From assembly GCA_964411235.1 (NCBI GenBank), contig CAYPKE010000085.1, positions 1-10,833 on the forward strand: a stretch of DNA of 10,833 nt, given 5' to 3'. A program made the position numbers and the translations under genes. The DNA comes from JAAYKM01 sp964411235. Its GTDB lineage: Bacteria > Desulfobacterota > Syntrophia > Syntrophales > JAAYKM01. Shown in pieces: positions 1 through 6,543 of this stretch; position 1 is the first letter of the stretch; the number at the start of each line of letters is the position of its first letter. The notes below the pieces were generated by a model. The model searched no databases, was not told where the DNA came from, and was given only the letters and a program-made list of their open reading frames with translations.

Positions 1-1278
1 ATACGCAAGTCGGTTACTGCCGAAGTCTGCGGTGAAGACGCCAAGCTGAAGCCGGTCGTATCCGGTATTATTGAAAAAATGGAAAGCCGGATTCTGCGGG
101 ATATGATTCTTAACGAACACATCCGCATCGACGGACGGACGTCGCAGGACATCCGCCCCATCAGTTCGGAAGTCGGCATTCTGCCCCGGACGCACGGGTC
201 GGCCCTTTTCAACCGGGGGGAAACGCAGGCCCTTGCCGCCCTTACCCTCGGAACGTCGCAGGACGAACAGCGGATGGACTATATCACGGGTGAGGAAATG
301 AGGACGTTTCTTTTGCATTACAACTTCCCGCCCTTCTGCGTCGGCGAAGCGAAGCCGCTTCGCAGTCCCGGCCGCCGTGAAATCGGTCACGGCGCCCTCG
401 CCCGCCGCGCCCTGGTCCCGATTCTTCCCACTACGGAGGAGTTTCCCTACACGATCCGGATCGTCTCGGAAATTCTTTCATCCAACGGATCATCCTCCAT
501 GGCCACGGTATGCGCCGGAATGCTGGCCCTGATGGATGCCGGCGTGCCCACCAAGGGTATCTCCGCCGGTATTGCCATGGGACTGCTCAAGGAAAAGGAT
601 CAGGTGGTCATCCTTTCCGACATTCTCGGTGACGAGGATCATTGCGGCGATATGGATTTCAAAGTCTGCGGCACAAAGAATGGTGTCACTTCCCTGCAGA
701 TGGACATCAAAATTGACCGCCTGACGGAAGATGTCCTGAGGAGGGCTCTGGCCCAGGCGAAGCAAGGCCGTTTCTACATCATCGACAAGCTCATGGAAAC
801 GATGACGGAGCCCCGGTCCGATATTTCTATCTATGCTCCGAGAATTACAACCGTAAAGGTGAGGCCCGACCGGGTTCGGGACGTCATTGGTTCCGGTGGC
901 AAGAACATCAGGCAGATCGTCAGTGAAACGGGCGTCAAGATTGATGTTGAGGATGATGGGACCGTGACCATCGCATCCACCGATGCGGAGGCCGCGGAAA
1001 GGGCTGTCTGCATGGTGAAATGGCTCACCGAGGAGGCGGAGATCGGCAAGATCTATCGCGGCACGGTCAAGCGGATCATGGATTTCGGCGCCTTTGTCGA
1101 GATTCTTCCGGGAACGGAGGGTTTGGTTCATATTTCCCAACTGGCGCCGGAGCGTGTGAACAAGGTTACGGACATCCTGAAAGAAGGCGATGTGGTCAAT
1201 GTAAAGGTTCTGGAAATCGACAAGCAGGGGAAGATCCGCCTCAGCAGAAAGGAAGCCCTGGGAGAAAATGGTCCATAA
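1..1278 (+). CDS. pnp: Polyribonucleotide nucleotidyltransferase (PNPase), C-terminal part, 5' end outside window
   Basis: PNPase degrades RNA 3'-to-5' by phosphorolysis, releasing nucleoside diphosphates, and works in the cytoplasm as a trimer. The frame is open from base 1, so only the last 425 residues are present (the family is about 700). They begin in the helical linker. The second RNase PH domain follows (about residues 45-265), with the IDGR and FNRGETQ signatures and the catalytic block GDEDHCGDMDFKV. There D213, D219 and K221 of the visible part align with E. coli D486, D492 and K494. A KH domain (about 282-345) carries the GSGG loop. An S1 domain (about 347-417) shows GTVKRIMDFGAFVEI and GLVHISQL. 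The protein ends about 8 residues after S1, a short tail compared with E. coli. The stop lies inside the next gene, suggesting translational coupling. Nothing looks degraded. Confidence 0.97.
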   Translation: MRKSVTAEVCGEDAKLKPVVSGIIEKMESRILRDMILNEHIRIDGRTSQDIRPISSEVGILPRTHGSALFNRGETQALAALTLGTSQDEQRMDYITGEEMRTFLLHYNFPPFCVGEAKPLRSPGRREIGHGALARRALVPILPTTEEFPYTIRIVSEILSSNGSSSMATVCAGMLALMDAGVPTKGISAGIAMGLLKEKDQVVILSDILGDEDHCGDMDFKVCGTKNGVTSLQMDIKIDRLTEDVLRRALAQAKQGRFYIIDKLMETMTEPRSDISIYAPRITTVKVRPDRVRDVIGSGGKNIRQIVSETGVKIDVEDDGTVTIASTDAEAAERAVCMVKWLTEEAEIGKIYRGTVKRIMDFGAFVEILPGTEGLVHISQLAPERVNKVTDILKEGDVVNVKVLEIDKQGKIRLSRKEALGENGP

Positions 1279-2527
1279 GACCATCCTCGCAAACGGAATT
1301 CGCGTCGTTTCAGAAGAAATCAACCATGTCCGCTCCGTCTCGATAGGTATCTGGGTCCATTGCGGCTCACGCCATGAAGACGGGGTATCCGGCGGCATCG
1401 CTCACTTCATTGAACACATGTTATTCAAGGGGACCAGGAATCGGTCCCCTTTGCAAATTGCCTCCGCCATCGACGCGGTAGGCGGGGTGATCAACGCCTC
1501 CACGGGGAAGGAAAACACCGCTTTTTACATCAAGGTGCCCGATTACTGCCTTCCCCTTGCCATGGATCTCCTGGCCGACATCCTGAAGCATTCCCGCTTC
1601 CGTTCCGTCGACATCGAAAGGGAAAAGTCGGTTGTCCAGCAGGAGATCAGGCTGCTGGAGGATTCGCCGGACGAATATGTCCACGATCTTTTCGAAGCCC
1701 TGCTCTGGAAAGACCATCCCCTGGCCCGTCCGATCATGGGCACCCGCGAAAGTGTTTCCTCCCTGGATCGACGAAAAATGATCCGTTTCTTTGACCGGAA
1801 TTATCGGGGGAAAAATCTGCTGATTGCGGTTGCCGGTCGCGTCAACCACGGCGAGTTGATCGATTTGGCGAACCGGCATTTCGCGTCTCTTCCTGGAGCG
1901 GAAGAGACGGCGAGGCGTGACACGCCGCCGTCTTCATCCGTCATGGTCTCGGTTGTTGGCAAGGATCTCGAACAGATTCATCTTGTTGTCGGCTGTCCGG
2001 CCCCTTCCTCCCGGGATCCCATGAGGTATGCCTCTTTCCTGATGAATGCCATGCTGGGAGGCAGCATGAGTTCCCGTCTGTTTCAGGAGGTGCGAGAGAA
2101 GAGAGGGCTCGTGTACGACATCCAGTCTTATCTGAATGCTTATCTGGATACGGGAATGCTCGGGATTTACGCGGGGACCGGTGAGGAGCAGGCCGTGAAG
2201 GTTGTGCGACTGATTCTGAAAGAGATCGACCGGCTGCGCCACGATTTACTCACGGACCGGGAATTGCGTGACGCCAAGGAAATGATCAAGGGGAACTTTC
2301 TCCTCAGCATGGAAAGCACGGATAACCGCATGACGCGCCTGGCGAAAAACGAATTTTGTTTTCATCGTCAGATATTGTGGGAAGAAGTCATGGAACGGAT
2401 CGAAACGGTGACTTCTGAAGATATTCAAACCCTGGCCACGGACATGTTTGCCCGGGAGAAGATGTCGATGGTTGCGGTGGGCCGTGTTCCCCCGAAGCTG
2501 GCCGATATGCTGAGGATTAGCGGATGA
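1268..2527 (+). CDS. M16 family zinc peptidase (processing-peptidase-like)
   Basis: The product is a 419-residue single-unit M16 (pitrilysin / mitochondrial processing peptidase) metalloprotease. The inverted zinc motif HxxEH is at H46-F-I-E49-H50, and the third ligand is probably E126 in VVQQEIR, 77 residues after E49, the usual spacing. The C-terminal M16 half has the family segment QEVREKRGLVYDIQSY near residues 274-289. All residues expected for an active enzyme are visible. There is no signal peptide, so a cytoplasmic location is inferred. The gene starts inside the end of pnp (11-base overlap) with GGGAG just upstream, and its stop overlaps the dut start. An M16 gene next to pnp is common in Firmicutes and Deltaproteobacteria (B. 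subtilis mlpA/ymxG, for example). The substrate is unknown, so no gene symbol is given. Confidence 0.93.
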   Translation: MVHKTILANGIRVVSEEINHVRSVSIGIWVHCGSRHEDGVSGGIAHFIEHMLFKGTRNRSPLQIASAIDAVGGVINASTGKENTAFYIKVPDYCLPLAMDLLADILKHSRFRSVDIEREKSVVQQEIRLLEDSPDEYVHDLFEALLWKDHPLARPIMGTRESVSSLDRRKMIRFFDRNYRGKNLLIAVAGRVNHGELIDLANRHFASLPGAEETARRDTPPSSSVMVSVVGKDLEQIHLVVGCPAPSSRDPMRYASFLMNAMLGGSMSSRLFQEVREKRGLVYDIQSYLNAYLDTGMLGIYAGTGEEQAVKVVRLILKEIDRLRHDLLTDRELRDAKEMIKGNFLLSMESTDNRMTRLAKNEFCFHRQILWEEVMERIETVTSEDIQTLATDMFAREKMSMVAVGRVPPKLADMLRISG

Positions 2528-2979
2528 TAAACGAAATCGACATTGCCATCAGGCGGCTTCCAGGGCAGGAAGATTTGGACCTGCCCCGCTACATGACGGT
2601 CCACGCCGCCGGCATGGACGTGCGTGCGGCGGTTGCCGAAGAGGAAACGATTCCCCCCGGGGAATGGAAAAGAATTGCCGCGGGTTTCGCCATATCTCTG
2701 CCGGAAGGGTACGAGGCGCAGATCAGGCCGCGGAGCGGACTCGCGATGAAGTACGGTGTAACCGTCCTGAACGCTCCGGGTACCATTGATGCGGATTACC
2801 GCGGCGAGATCGGGATCATACTGATCAATCATGGGAAAATCCCCTTTATTGTCAGGCGCGGCGATCGCATTGCCCAGATGGTGATACAACCGGTATGCAA
2901 GGTCGTCTGGGAGGAGAGTCCCTGCCTGGACATGACGGAAAGAGGCGCGGGCGGTTTCGGACATACCCGTTTGGCCTGA
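2524..2979 (+). CDS. dut: Deoxyuridine 5'-triphosphate nucleotidohydrolase (dUTPase)
   Basis: This trimeric enzyme hydrolyses dUTP to dUMP and pyrophosphate, keeping uracil out of DNA and supplying dUMP for thymidylate synthesis. All five dUTPase motifs are present in 151 residues: motif 1 AAGMDVRA (28-35), motif 2 RPRSGLA (68-74), motif 3 GTIDADYRGEIGI (86-98, probable catalytic Asp D89), motif 4 RGDRIAQMVIQP (112-123) and motif 5 RGAGGFGHT (140-148). Motif 5 departs slightly from the usual GGFGSTG: Ser is replaced by His and the final Gly by Arg, just before the C-terminus. The ATG overlaps the peptidase stop (ATGA), and GAGG at 2512-2515 is a good ribosome site. It is the last gene of the pnp block. 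No clear intrinsic terminator follows, only a CGTCA/TGACG inverted repeat at 2996-3018 without a T-tract. Confidence 0.95.
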   Translation: MINEIDIAIRRLPGQEDLDLPRYMTVHAAGMDVRAAVAEEETIPPGEWKRIAAGFAISLPEGYEAQIRPRSGLAMKYGVTVLNAPGTIDADYRGEIGIILINHGKIPFIVRRGDRIAQMVIQPVCKVVWEESPCLDMTERGAGGFGHTRLA

Positions 2980-3052
2980 CAAAGGACGAACGATCCGTCA
3001 CGCGATGGTGAAATGACGCACATCCCGGCGTTTATTCGGGGATATCGATAAA

Positions 3053-3080
3053 TTGAAAGGTGTATGCTGTCACCTAAACG
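3053..3080 (+). promoter_or_regulatory. Weak sigma-70-like promoter candidate upstream of the DUF39 gene
   Basis: TTGAAA (3053-3058) and TAAACG (3075-3080) are separated by 16 bases. The -35 element is reasonable and the -10 element is poor. The spacer overlaps a small inverted repeat, AGGTG (3058-3062) with CACCT (3071-3075). The 134-base gap suggests the DUF39 gene may have its own start site, but this match could be chance. Confidence 0.2.
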
Positions 3081-3113
3081 AATTGCCCATTTCTGCAGTC
3101 GAGGTCAGGGGTC

Positions 3114-4289
3114 ATGAAGAAAAAGAAAGTCCAGAAAACAATCCGGGAAATTAATGAAAAGATCAAGCAAGGGAAAGCCGTCGTGGTCACGGCCGAAGAG
3201 ATGATCGATATTGTCGAGAGAAACGGAGATGTCGAGGCGGCCAGACGGGTCGACATCGTAACGACAGGCACTTTCAGTCCCATGTGTTCATCGGGAGCCT
3301 TTCTGAACTTCGGCCATACCTCGCCCAGGATCCGGGCATCCCGGGTGTGGCTGAATGATGTCCCCGCCTATGGCGGTATTGCCGCCGTGGATTGTTATCT
3401 CGGTGTCACGGAAGTGGTGGAAGGCGACCCTTTGAACAGCGTCTATCCGGGAGAATTCCGGTACGGGGGCGGCCATGTCATCGAGGATCTGGTGAGCGGC
3501 AAAGTCATCCACCTGCGTGCGGAAGGTTATGGCACGGACTGCTATCCGGCACGCAAAGCGGAAAAAAAGATCACCCTCGGCGATCTGCGTGATGCGATTC
3601 TGTTCAACCCCCGGAATGCCTATCAGAACTACAATTGCGCCGTCAACATGTCGGACCGGACCATCTACACCTATATGGGAATGCTGCGGCCCCACATGGC
3701 CAATGCCGCTTATGCCACGTCGGGACAGTTGAGTCCTCTTTTCAACGATCCCTACTACCGGACCATCGGCATCGGAACCCGCATTTTTCTGGGCGGCGCC
3801 CAGGGATTCGTTGCCTGGGATGGAACGCAACATAATCCCGATGCGCTGCGGGGGCCGAACGGCGTTCCCCGCGAGGGGGCGGGCACGATTGCCGTGATCG
3901 GCAATCTGAAAGAGATGCATCCCGAATGGCTCGTCGGTGCCAGTATTCTTGGGTATGGTGTATCCCTGTATGTAGGCATAGGAATACCCATTCCCGTGCT
4001 GGATGAGGAAATGGCCCTTCGCACGGCGGTGAAGGATGAGGACATCTATGCCCAGGTTTATGATTACGCCATGGATTACCCGAAAGGCAACGGCAAAAGC
4101 CTCGGCGAGGTCAGCTATAAAGAGCTGCGAAGCGGGGAAATCACGTTAGGTGGTCAAAAAATTGTCACAGCTCCCCTGTCGAGTTACTACAAGGCGCGGG
4201 AGATCGCGAATTTACTGAAAGAATGGATCGAAAAAGGCGCTTTCCTACTTGGGGAGCCGCAGCAACTGTTGAGGCAGGTAAAAATGTGA
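3114..4289 (+). CDS. Homocysteine biosynthesis protein, DUF39 / COG1900 family
   Basis: The 391-residue product has the look of the DUF39 (COG1900) family. Members in methanogens and some sulfate-reducing or syntrophic bacteria are implicated in making homocysteine from aspartate semialdehyde and a reduced sulfur source. I recognise it from TTGTFSPMCSSGAFLNFGH (about 50-68), the Gly-rich stretch around AAVDCYLG (91-98), EGYGTDCYPAR (137-147) and GTRIFLGGAQG. Cysteines C58, C94, C143 and C175 lie in conserved-looking contexts. The family is reported to depend on cysteines, and C58 and C143 are my best candidates. Many relatives carry C-terminal CBS domains or sit beside a NIL/4Fe-4S ferredoxin-domain gene. 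Here there is no CBS extension and no such neighbour inside the window. The start is supported by MKKKKVQKTIREIN and by GAGG at 3101-3104. It is expected to be soluble and cytoplasmic. Confidence 0.9.
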   Translation: MKKKKVQKTIREINEKIKQGKAVVVTAEEMIDIVERNGDVEAARRVDIVTTGTFSPMCSSGAFLNFGHTSPRIRASRVWLNDVPAYGGIAAVDCYLGVTEVVEGDPLNSVYPGEFRYGGGHVIEDLVSGKVIHLRAEGYGTDCYPARKAEKKITLGDLRDAILFNPRNAYQNYNCAVNMSDRTIYTYMGMLRPHMANAAYATSGQLSPLFNDPYYRTIGIGTRIFLGGAQGFVAWDGTQHNPDALRGPNGVPREGAGTIAVIGNLKEMHPEWLVGASILGYGVSLYVGIGIPIPVLDEEMALRTAVKDEDIYAQVYDYAMDYPKGNGKSLGEVSYKELRSGEITLGGQKIVTAPLSSYYKAREIANLLKEWIEKGAFLLGEPQQLLRQVKM

Positions 4290-4299
4290 AGAATTCACA
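4285..4299. repeat. Perfect 15-base inverted repeat over the DUF39 stop codon
   Basis: TGTGAA-gaa-TTCACA is a perfect 6-base dyad with a 3-base centre, and it includes the TGA stop of the DUF39 gene (4287-4289). It resembles a CRP-type site (TGTGA-N6-TCACA), but the spacing is N5, one base short. As RNA the 3-base loop is tight. On the minus strand the stem is followed by ATTTTT, so weak minus-strand termination is an alternative reading. Confidence 0.35.
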
Positions 4300-4309
4300 A
4301 TGTTTACTG

Positions 4310-4338
4310 TTGCAAGCATCCGGGCGGGGGTATATATA
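4310..4338 (+). promoter_or_regulatory. Possible sigma-70 promoter for the ftsB-like gene
   Basis: TTGCAA (4310-4315) and TATATA (4333-4338, inside an eight-base TA run) are separated by 17 bases. Each matches 4 of 6 consensus positions. A start near 4345 would put the tandem dyads at 4349-4386 directly over the first transcribed bases, a usual place for a repressor. No better pair was seen in 4290-4480. Confidence 0.3.
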
Positions 4339-4347
4339 GGGGCCGTA

Positions 4348-4389
4348 AGTCAATTATCTGACAAAATGATCAGTCAAGTATTTGACGAA
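4348..4389. promoter_or_regulatory. Two near-identical 14-base dyads, candidate tandem operator
   Basis: Two inverted repeats of the form GTCA-N6-TGAC lie at 4349-4362 (GTCAATTATCTGAC) and 4373-4386 (GTCAAGTATTTGAC). They agree at 12 of 14 positions. With flanks, 4348-4365 and 4372-4389 agree at 15 of 18. The start-to-start distance is 24 bases. The second dyad is a perfect 5-base repeat, GTCAA-N4-TTGAC. This resembles a double binding site for a dimeric transcription factor. I cannot assign it to a known regulator. The likely target is the division gene starting at 4481. Confidence 0.45.
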
Positions 4390-4480
4390 AGTGTGGCAAA
4401 ATCTTCCCGGCTGTTTTGAAAAAGATGATGGTGATTGCGAAAAAACTTCTTGAAACCAAAAAAGAAAGGACGGGCTCATC

Positions 4481-4747
4481 ATGAAAGTGGGAAGATATAT
4501 GATCATCTTGATCCTGTTTGCCGCATTGCTGATTACCTTCGGCAATCGGGGGTTATGGGACAGTTATCGCATGAACCAGCGGCTTTGCGAACTGCAGGAT
4601 TCAAACGAGACAATTGTGCGGGAGAATGCCGCGCTGAAACAGGAGATCGATCTGCTCGAAACGAATTTGTCCTACATCGAGATGATTGCCCGCAATGAAC
4701 TCGGCATGGTGAAGCAGGGGGATATCGTCTTTCGCATCTCGAAATAA
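4481..4747 (+). CDS. ftsB: Septum formation initiator (FtsB/DivIC family)
   Basis: FtsB/DivIC proteins are small bitopic inner-membrane proteins that join FtsL and FtsQ/DivIB in the divisome and help switch on septal peptidoglycan synthesis. This 88-residue product has the family layout. A short basic N-terminus is followed by one membrane helix (about 7-22) and a periplasmic coiled coil (about 30-62, with LQDSNETIVRENAALKQEI). The conserved tail comes last: YIEMIARNELGMVKQGDIVFRI. The length is normal. AAGGA at 4466-4470 precedes the ATG by 10 bases, which is a bit long. The gene is alone between a metabolic gene and the pilus operon, whose promoter candidate begins 37 bases after its stop, so it is probably transcribed separately. 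The symbol rests on family membership, and a DivIC name would be equally fair. Confidence 0.88.
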   Translation: MKVGRYMIILILFAALLITFGNRGLWDSYRMNQRLCELQDSNETIVRENAALKQEIDLLETNLSYIEMIARNELGMVKQGDIVFRISK

Positions 4748-4784
4748 GGAGGGATCAGGAGAATTCACACCGTTCGGTTCTTTG

Positions 4785-4800
4785 TGGCATTATATTTGCT
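4785..4800 (+). promoter_or_regulatory. Sigma-54 (RpoN) promoter candidate for pilMNOPQ
   Basis: TGGCATTATATTTGCT matches the -24/-12 consensus TGGCAC-N5-TTGCW. The near-invariant GG (4786-4787) and GC (4798-4799) are exactly 10 bases apart, the required spacing. Deviations are T for C at the sixth position and T for purine at the seventh. Transcription would begin near 4811, giving a leader of about 100 bases before pilM. RpoN control through PilS/PilR-type enhancer-binding proteins is well known for pilin genes, so the placement makes sense. No enhancer site was identified. Confidence 0.6.
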
Positions 4801-4829
4801 AAATTTGGTCAGAAACGGATGTGGTCGGT

Positions 4830-4879
4830 CCCGGGTAAGCCCGGGCGGAAGAAACGGAACCGGAGGCGGATACCCGGTT
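4830..4879 (+). other. Two hairpins in the pilM leader
   Basis: The first is CCCGGG (4830-4835), loop TAAG, CCCGGG (4840-4845). The second is AACCGG (4858-4863) with CCGGTT (4874-4879) and a 10-base loop. Neither is followed by a T-tract, so they are not intrinsic terminators. The conserved pieces of a c-di-GMP (GEMM) riboswitch are not visible. They could stabilise the leader or affect ribosome access, since pilM has only a weak Shine-Dalgarno (GACGGTGA). This is structure seen by eye only. Confidence 0.3.
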
Positions 4880-4912
4880 TGACCCTTTGCATGACAACGA
4901 GACGGTGATCCA

Positions 4913-5998
4913 ATGGGCGAATTCAGTATCAGAGATTTGTTTTCCTCGAAAAAGCAACTGGCGGGTCTGGATATCGGGTCGAGTTCCCTGAAGCTGGCTG
5001 AATTAGATACCCAGCCTTCCGGGTACACCTTACGCAGTTACTACCAAATTCCTCTTCCGCGGGGGGTCTTCAGAGAGGGCCTTCTGGTGGAACCCCAGAT
5101 CCTCACAAAAACAATCAAAGAACTTTTTTCCCTTTCACGTTCCAAGTGCCGGAATGTGGTGACATCTCTGTCCGGAAATTCCGTGATATCTCAGAAAGTG
5201 ACTTTCATGGCAATGCCTCCCGAAGAGCTCCGTGTATTGATTCAGGACGAGGCGGGCAAGTATCTTCCCTTCGACAGCATGGAGGATGTCAGTTACGATT
5301 TTCAAATTCTGGGGGAAAACGAGTTCAATCCCACGCAGATGGACGTCATGCTCGTGGCGGCTAAGAGTGACATTGTGGACAGTTATGCCGATGCCGTCAA
5401 AAGCGCTGGCTTGAATGCGGTTATCATCGATGTTGATTCCTTCGCCCTGGAAAATATGTACGAGGAAAACTACGATTTCGATAAAGACGAGATTGCCGTG
5501 TTGGTCAACGTCGGTGCGAGCATCACCAACATCAATGTCGTCAGAAATGGCGGATCTGTCTTGCGGCGGGATTTCACGCTGGGCGGCAACCATATCACGG
5601 AGACGCTGCAAAATATCCTGGGTTTGCCGGATTTCGACGAAGCCGAACGGGTGAAAATCGAGGGTGTTACGGGAGACCAGGAGGCCACGGCGAAGTTCCA
5701 GGCGGACCTGATGGAGGCAATCGAACCGATTTGCACGGAAATCGAACGGTCGATCGATTATTTCCGTTCCACGTACGGCGGGTCAATCGGGGCTGTCCTG
5801 CTGTCGGGCGGGGCGGCAAAGACCCGGGGGCTGGCGGAGAATCTGGAACAGCGCCTGAATCTCAAGACGGAGATCGTCAATCCTTTTAAAAAAATCACGT
5901 ACAATCCCAAGCAGTTCAACGCAGAACAAATCGACCGCATCGGGCCCGGTGCGGCCGTTTGTGTGGGCTTGGCCCTGAGGAGATTGGGTGACCAATGA
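4913..5998 (+). CDS. pilM: Type IV pilus assembly protein PilM (actin-like)
   Basis: PilM is a cytoplasmic FtsA/actin-fold protein that binds the N-terminal tail of PilN and links the alignment complex to the motor side of the type IV pilus. The 361-residue product has the phosphate-1 loop GLDIGSSSLKL (18-28), the second nucleotide loop LVNVGASITNINVV (197-210) and the adenosine-side motif LLSGGAAKTRGL (296-307). It closes with PGAAVCVGLALR, typical of the family. The length is standard. The ATG at 4913 gives the usual short lead before the SSKKQLAGLDIGSS segment, but its ribosome site is weak. The last four bases overlap the pilN start (ATGA). It is the first gene of an operon whose order (M, N, O, P, Q) is the classical one. 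Confidence 0.96.
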   Translation: MGEFSIRDLFSSKKQLAGLDIGSSSLKLAELDTQPSGYTLRSYYQIPLPRGVFREGLLVEPQILTKTIKELFSLSRSKCRNVVTSLSGNSVISQKVTFMAMPPEELRVLIQDEAGKYLPFDSMEDVSYDFQILGENEFNPTQMDVMLVAAKSDIVDSYADAVKSAGLNAVIIDVDSFALENMYEENYDFDKDEIAVLVNVGASITNINVVRNGGSVLRRDFTLGGNHITETLQNILGLPDFDEAERVKIEGVTGDQEATAKFQADLMEAIEPICTEIERSIDYFRSTYGGSIGAVLLSGGAAKTRGLAENLEQRLNLKTEIVNPFKKITYNPKQFNAEQIDRIGPGAAVCVGLALRRLGDQ

Positions 5999-6540
5999 TA
6001 CGCATTAATCTGCTTCCCTATCACGAGACGGAAAAGAAGGTCAGCCAGGCAAAGCAGGTTGTCCTGCTGGTCGGGTCCCTGCTTTTGTTTGTAGCCTGTA
6101 TCGCCATCCTTCACCTTTATATGGTGGCCCGGATCACGCTTCTGGAGGGTGACATCAAAGCCGGCGAGCAGGAATTGGCGGCGCTGAAGAAAATCGTGGG
6201 CAACATCGAAGACTACAAGACGGACAAAAGGCTGCTGGAGAAAAAGATCGACGTCATCGAGAAGCTCGAGAAGGACCGCACGTTTCCCGTTTTTATGCTT
6301 GAAGAGTTGACGGAAATCGTCCCGGTTAAGGATCTCTGGCTCGATAAGGTTTCGCAGACGGCAACCATGTTGACTATCGAGGGCAAAGCCCGCAACACGG
6401 TTGTGGTGGCACACTTCATGAGCGCCCTGGAATCGCTTCCCTTCCTGTCCTCGGTGGATTTGGTTTCCTCCAAGCAGGAAACCATTTCGGGCGTCAATGT
6501 GCAGACATTCAGATTCAATTGCGCGATCAAAAAGGGGTAG
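5995..6540 (+). CDS. pilN: Type IV pilus inner-membrane protein PilN
   Basis: PilN is a bitopic inner-membrane protein that holds PilM through its cytoplasmic N-terminus and pairs with PilO in the periplasm. The 181-residue product begins MIRINLLPYHE, which contains the PilM-binding INLLP signature and strongly supports this start. A membrane helix follows at about 22-44, a coiled coil at about 50-92, and a ferredoxin-like periplasmic domain to the end. The start overlaps the pilM stop (ATGA). AGGAG at 5978-5982 is 12 bases upstream and GGGTG at 5986-5990 is closer. The stop is separated from pilO by only 3 bases. Confidence 0.95.
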   Translation: MIRINLLPYHETEKKVSQAKQVVLLVGSLLLFVACIAILHLYMVARITLLEGDIKAGEQELAALKKIVGNIEDYKTDKRLLEKKIDVIEKLEKDRTFPVFMLEELTEIVPVKDLWLDKVSQTATMLTIEGKARNTVVVAHFMSALESLPFLSSVDLVSSKQETISGVNVQTFRFNCAIKKG

Positions 6541-6543
6541 GTT

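Noticed and set aside
490..1398. A 302-codon open frame on the minus strand opposite pnp and the M16 gene
   Set aside because: It is entirely antisense to strongly conserved pnp domains, has no recognisable family and looks like a GC-driven shadow frame.
4801..4912. A c-di-GMP (GEMM) riboswitch in the pilM leader
   Set aside because: These are common upstream of pilus genes in deltaproteobacteria, but the conserved GCAAAGCC-type core and tetraloop-receptor pieces are not visible.
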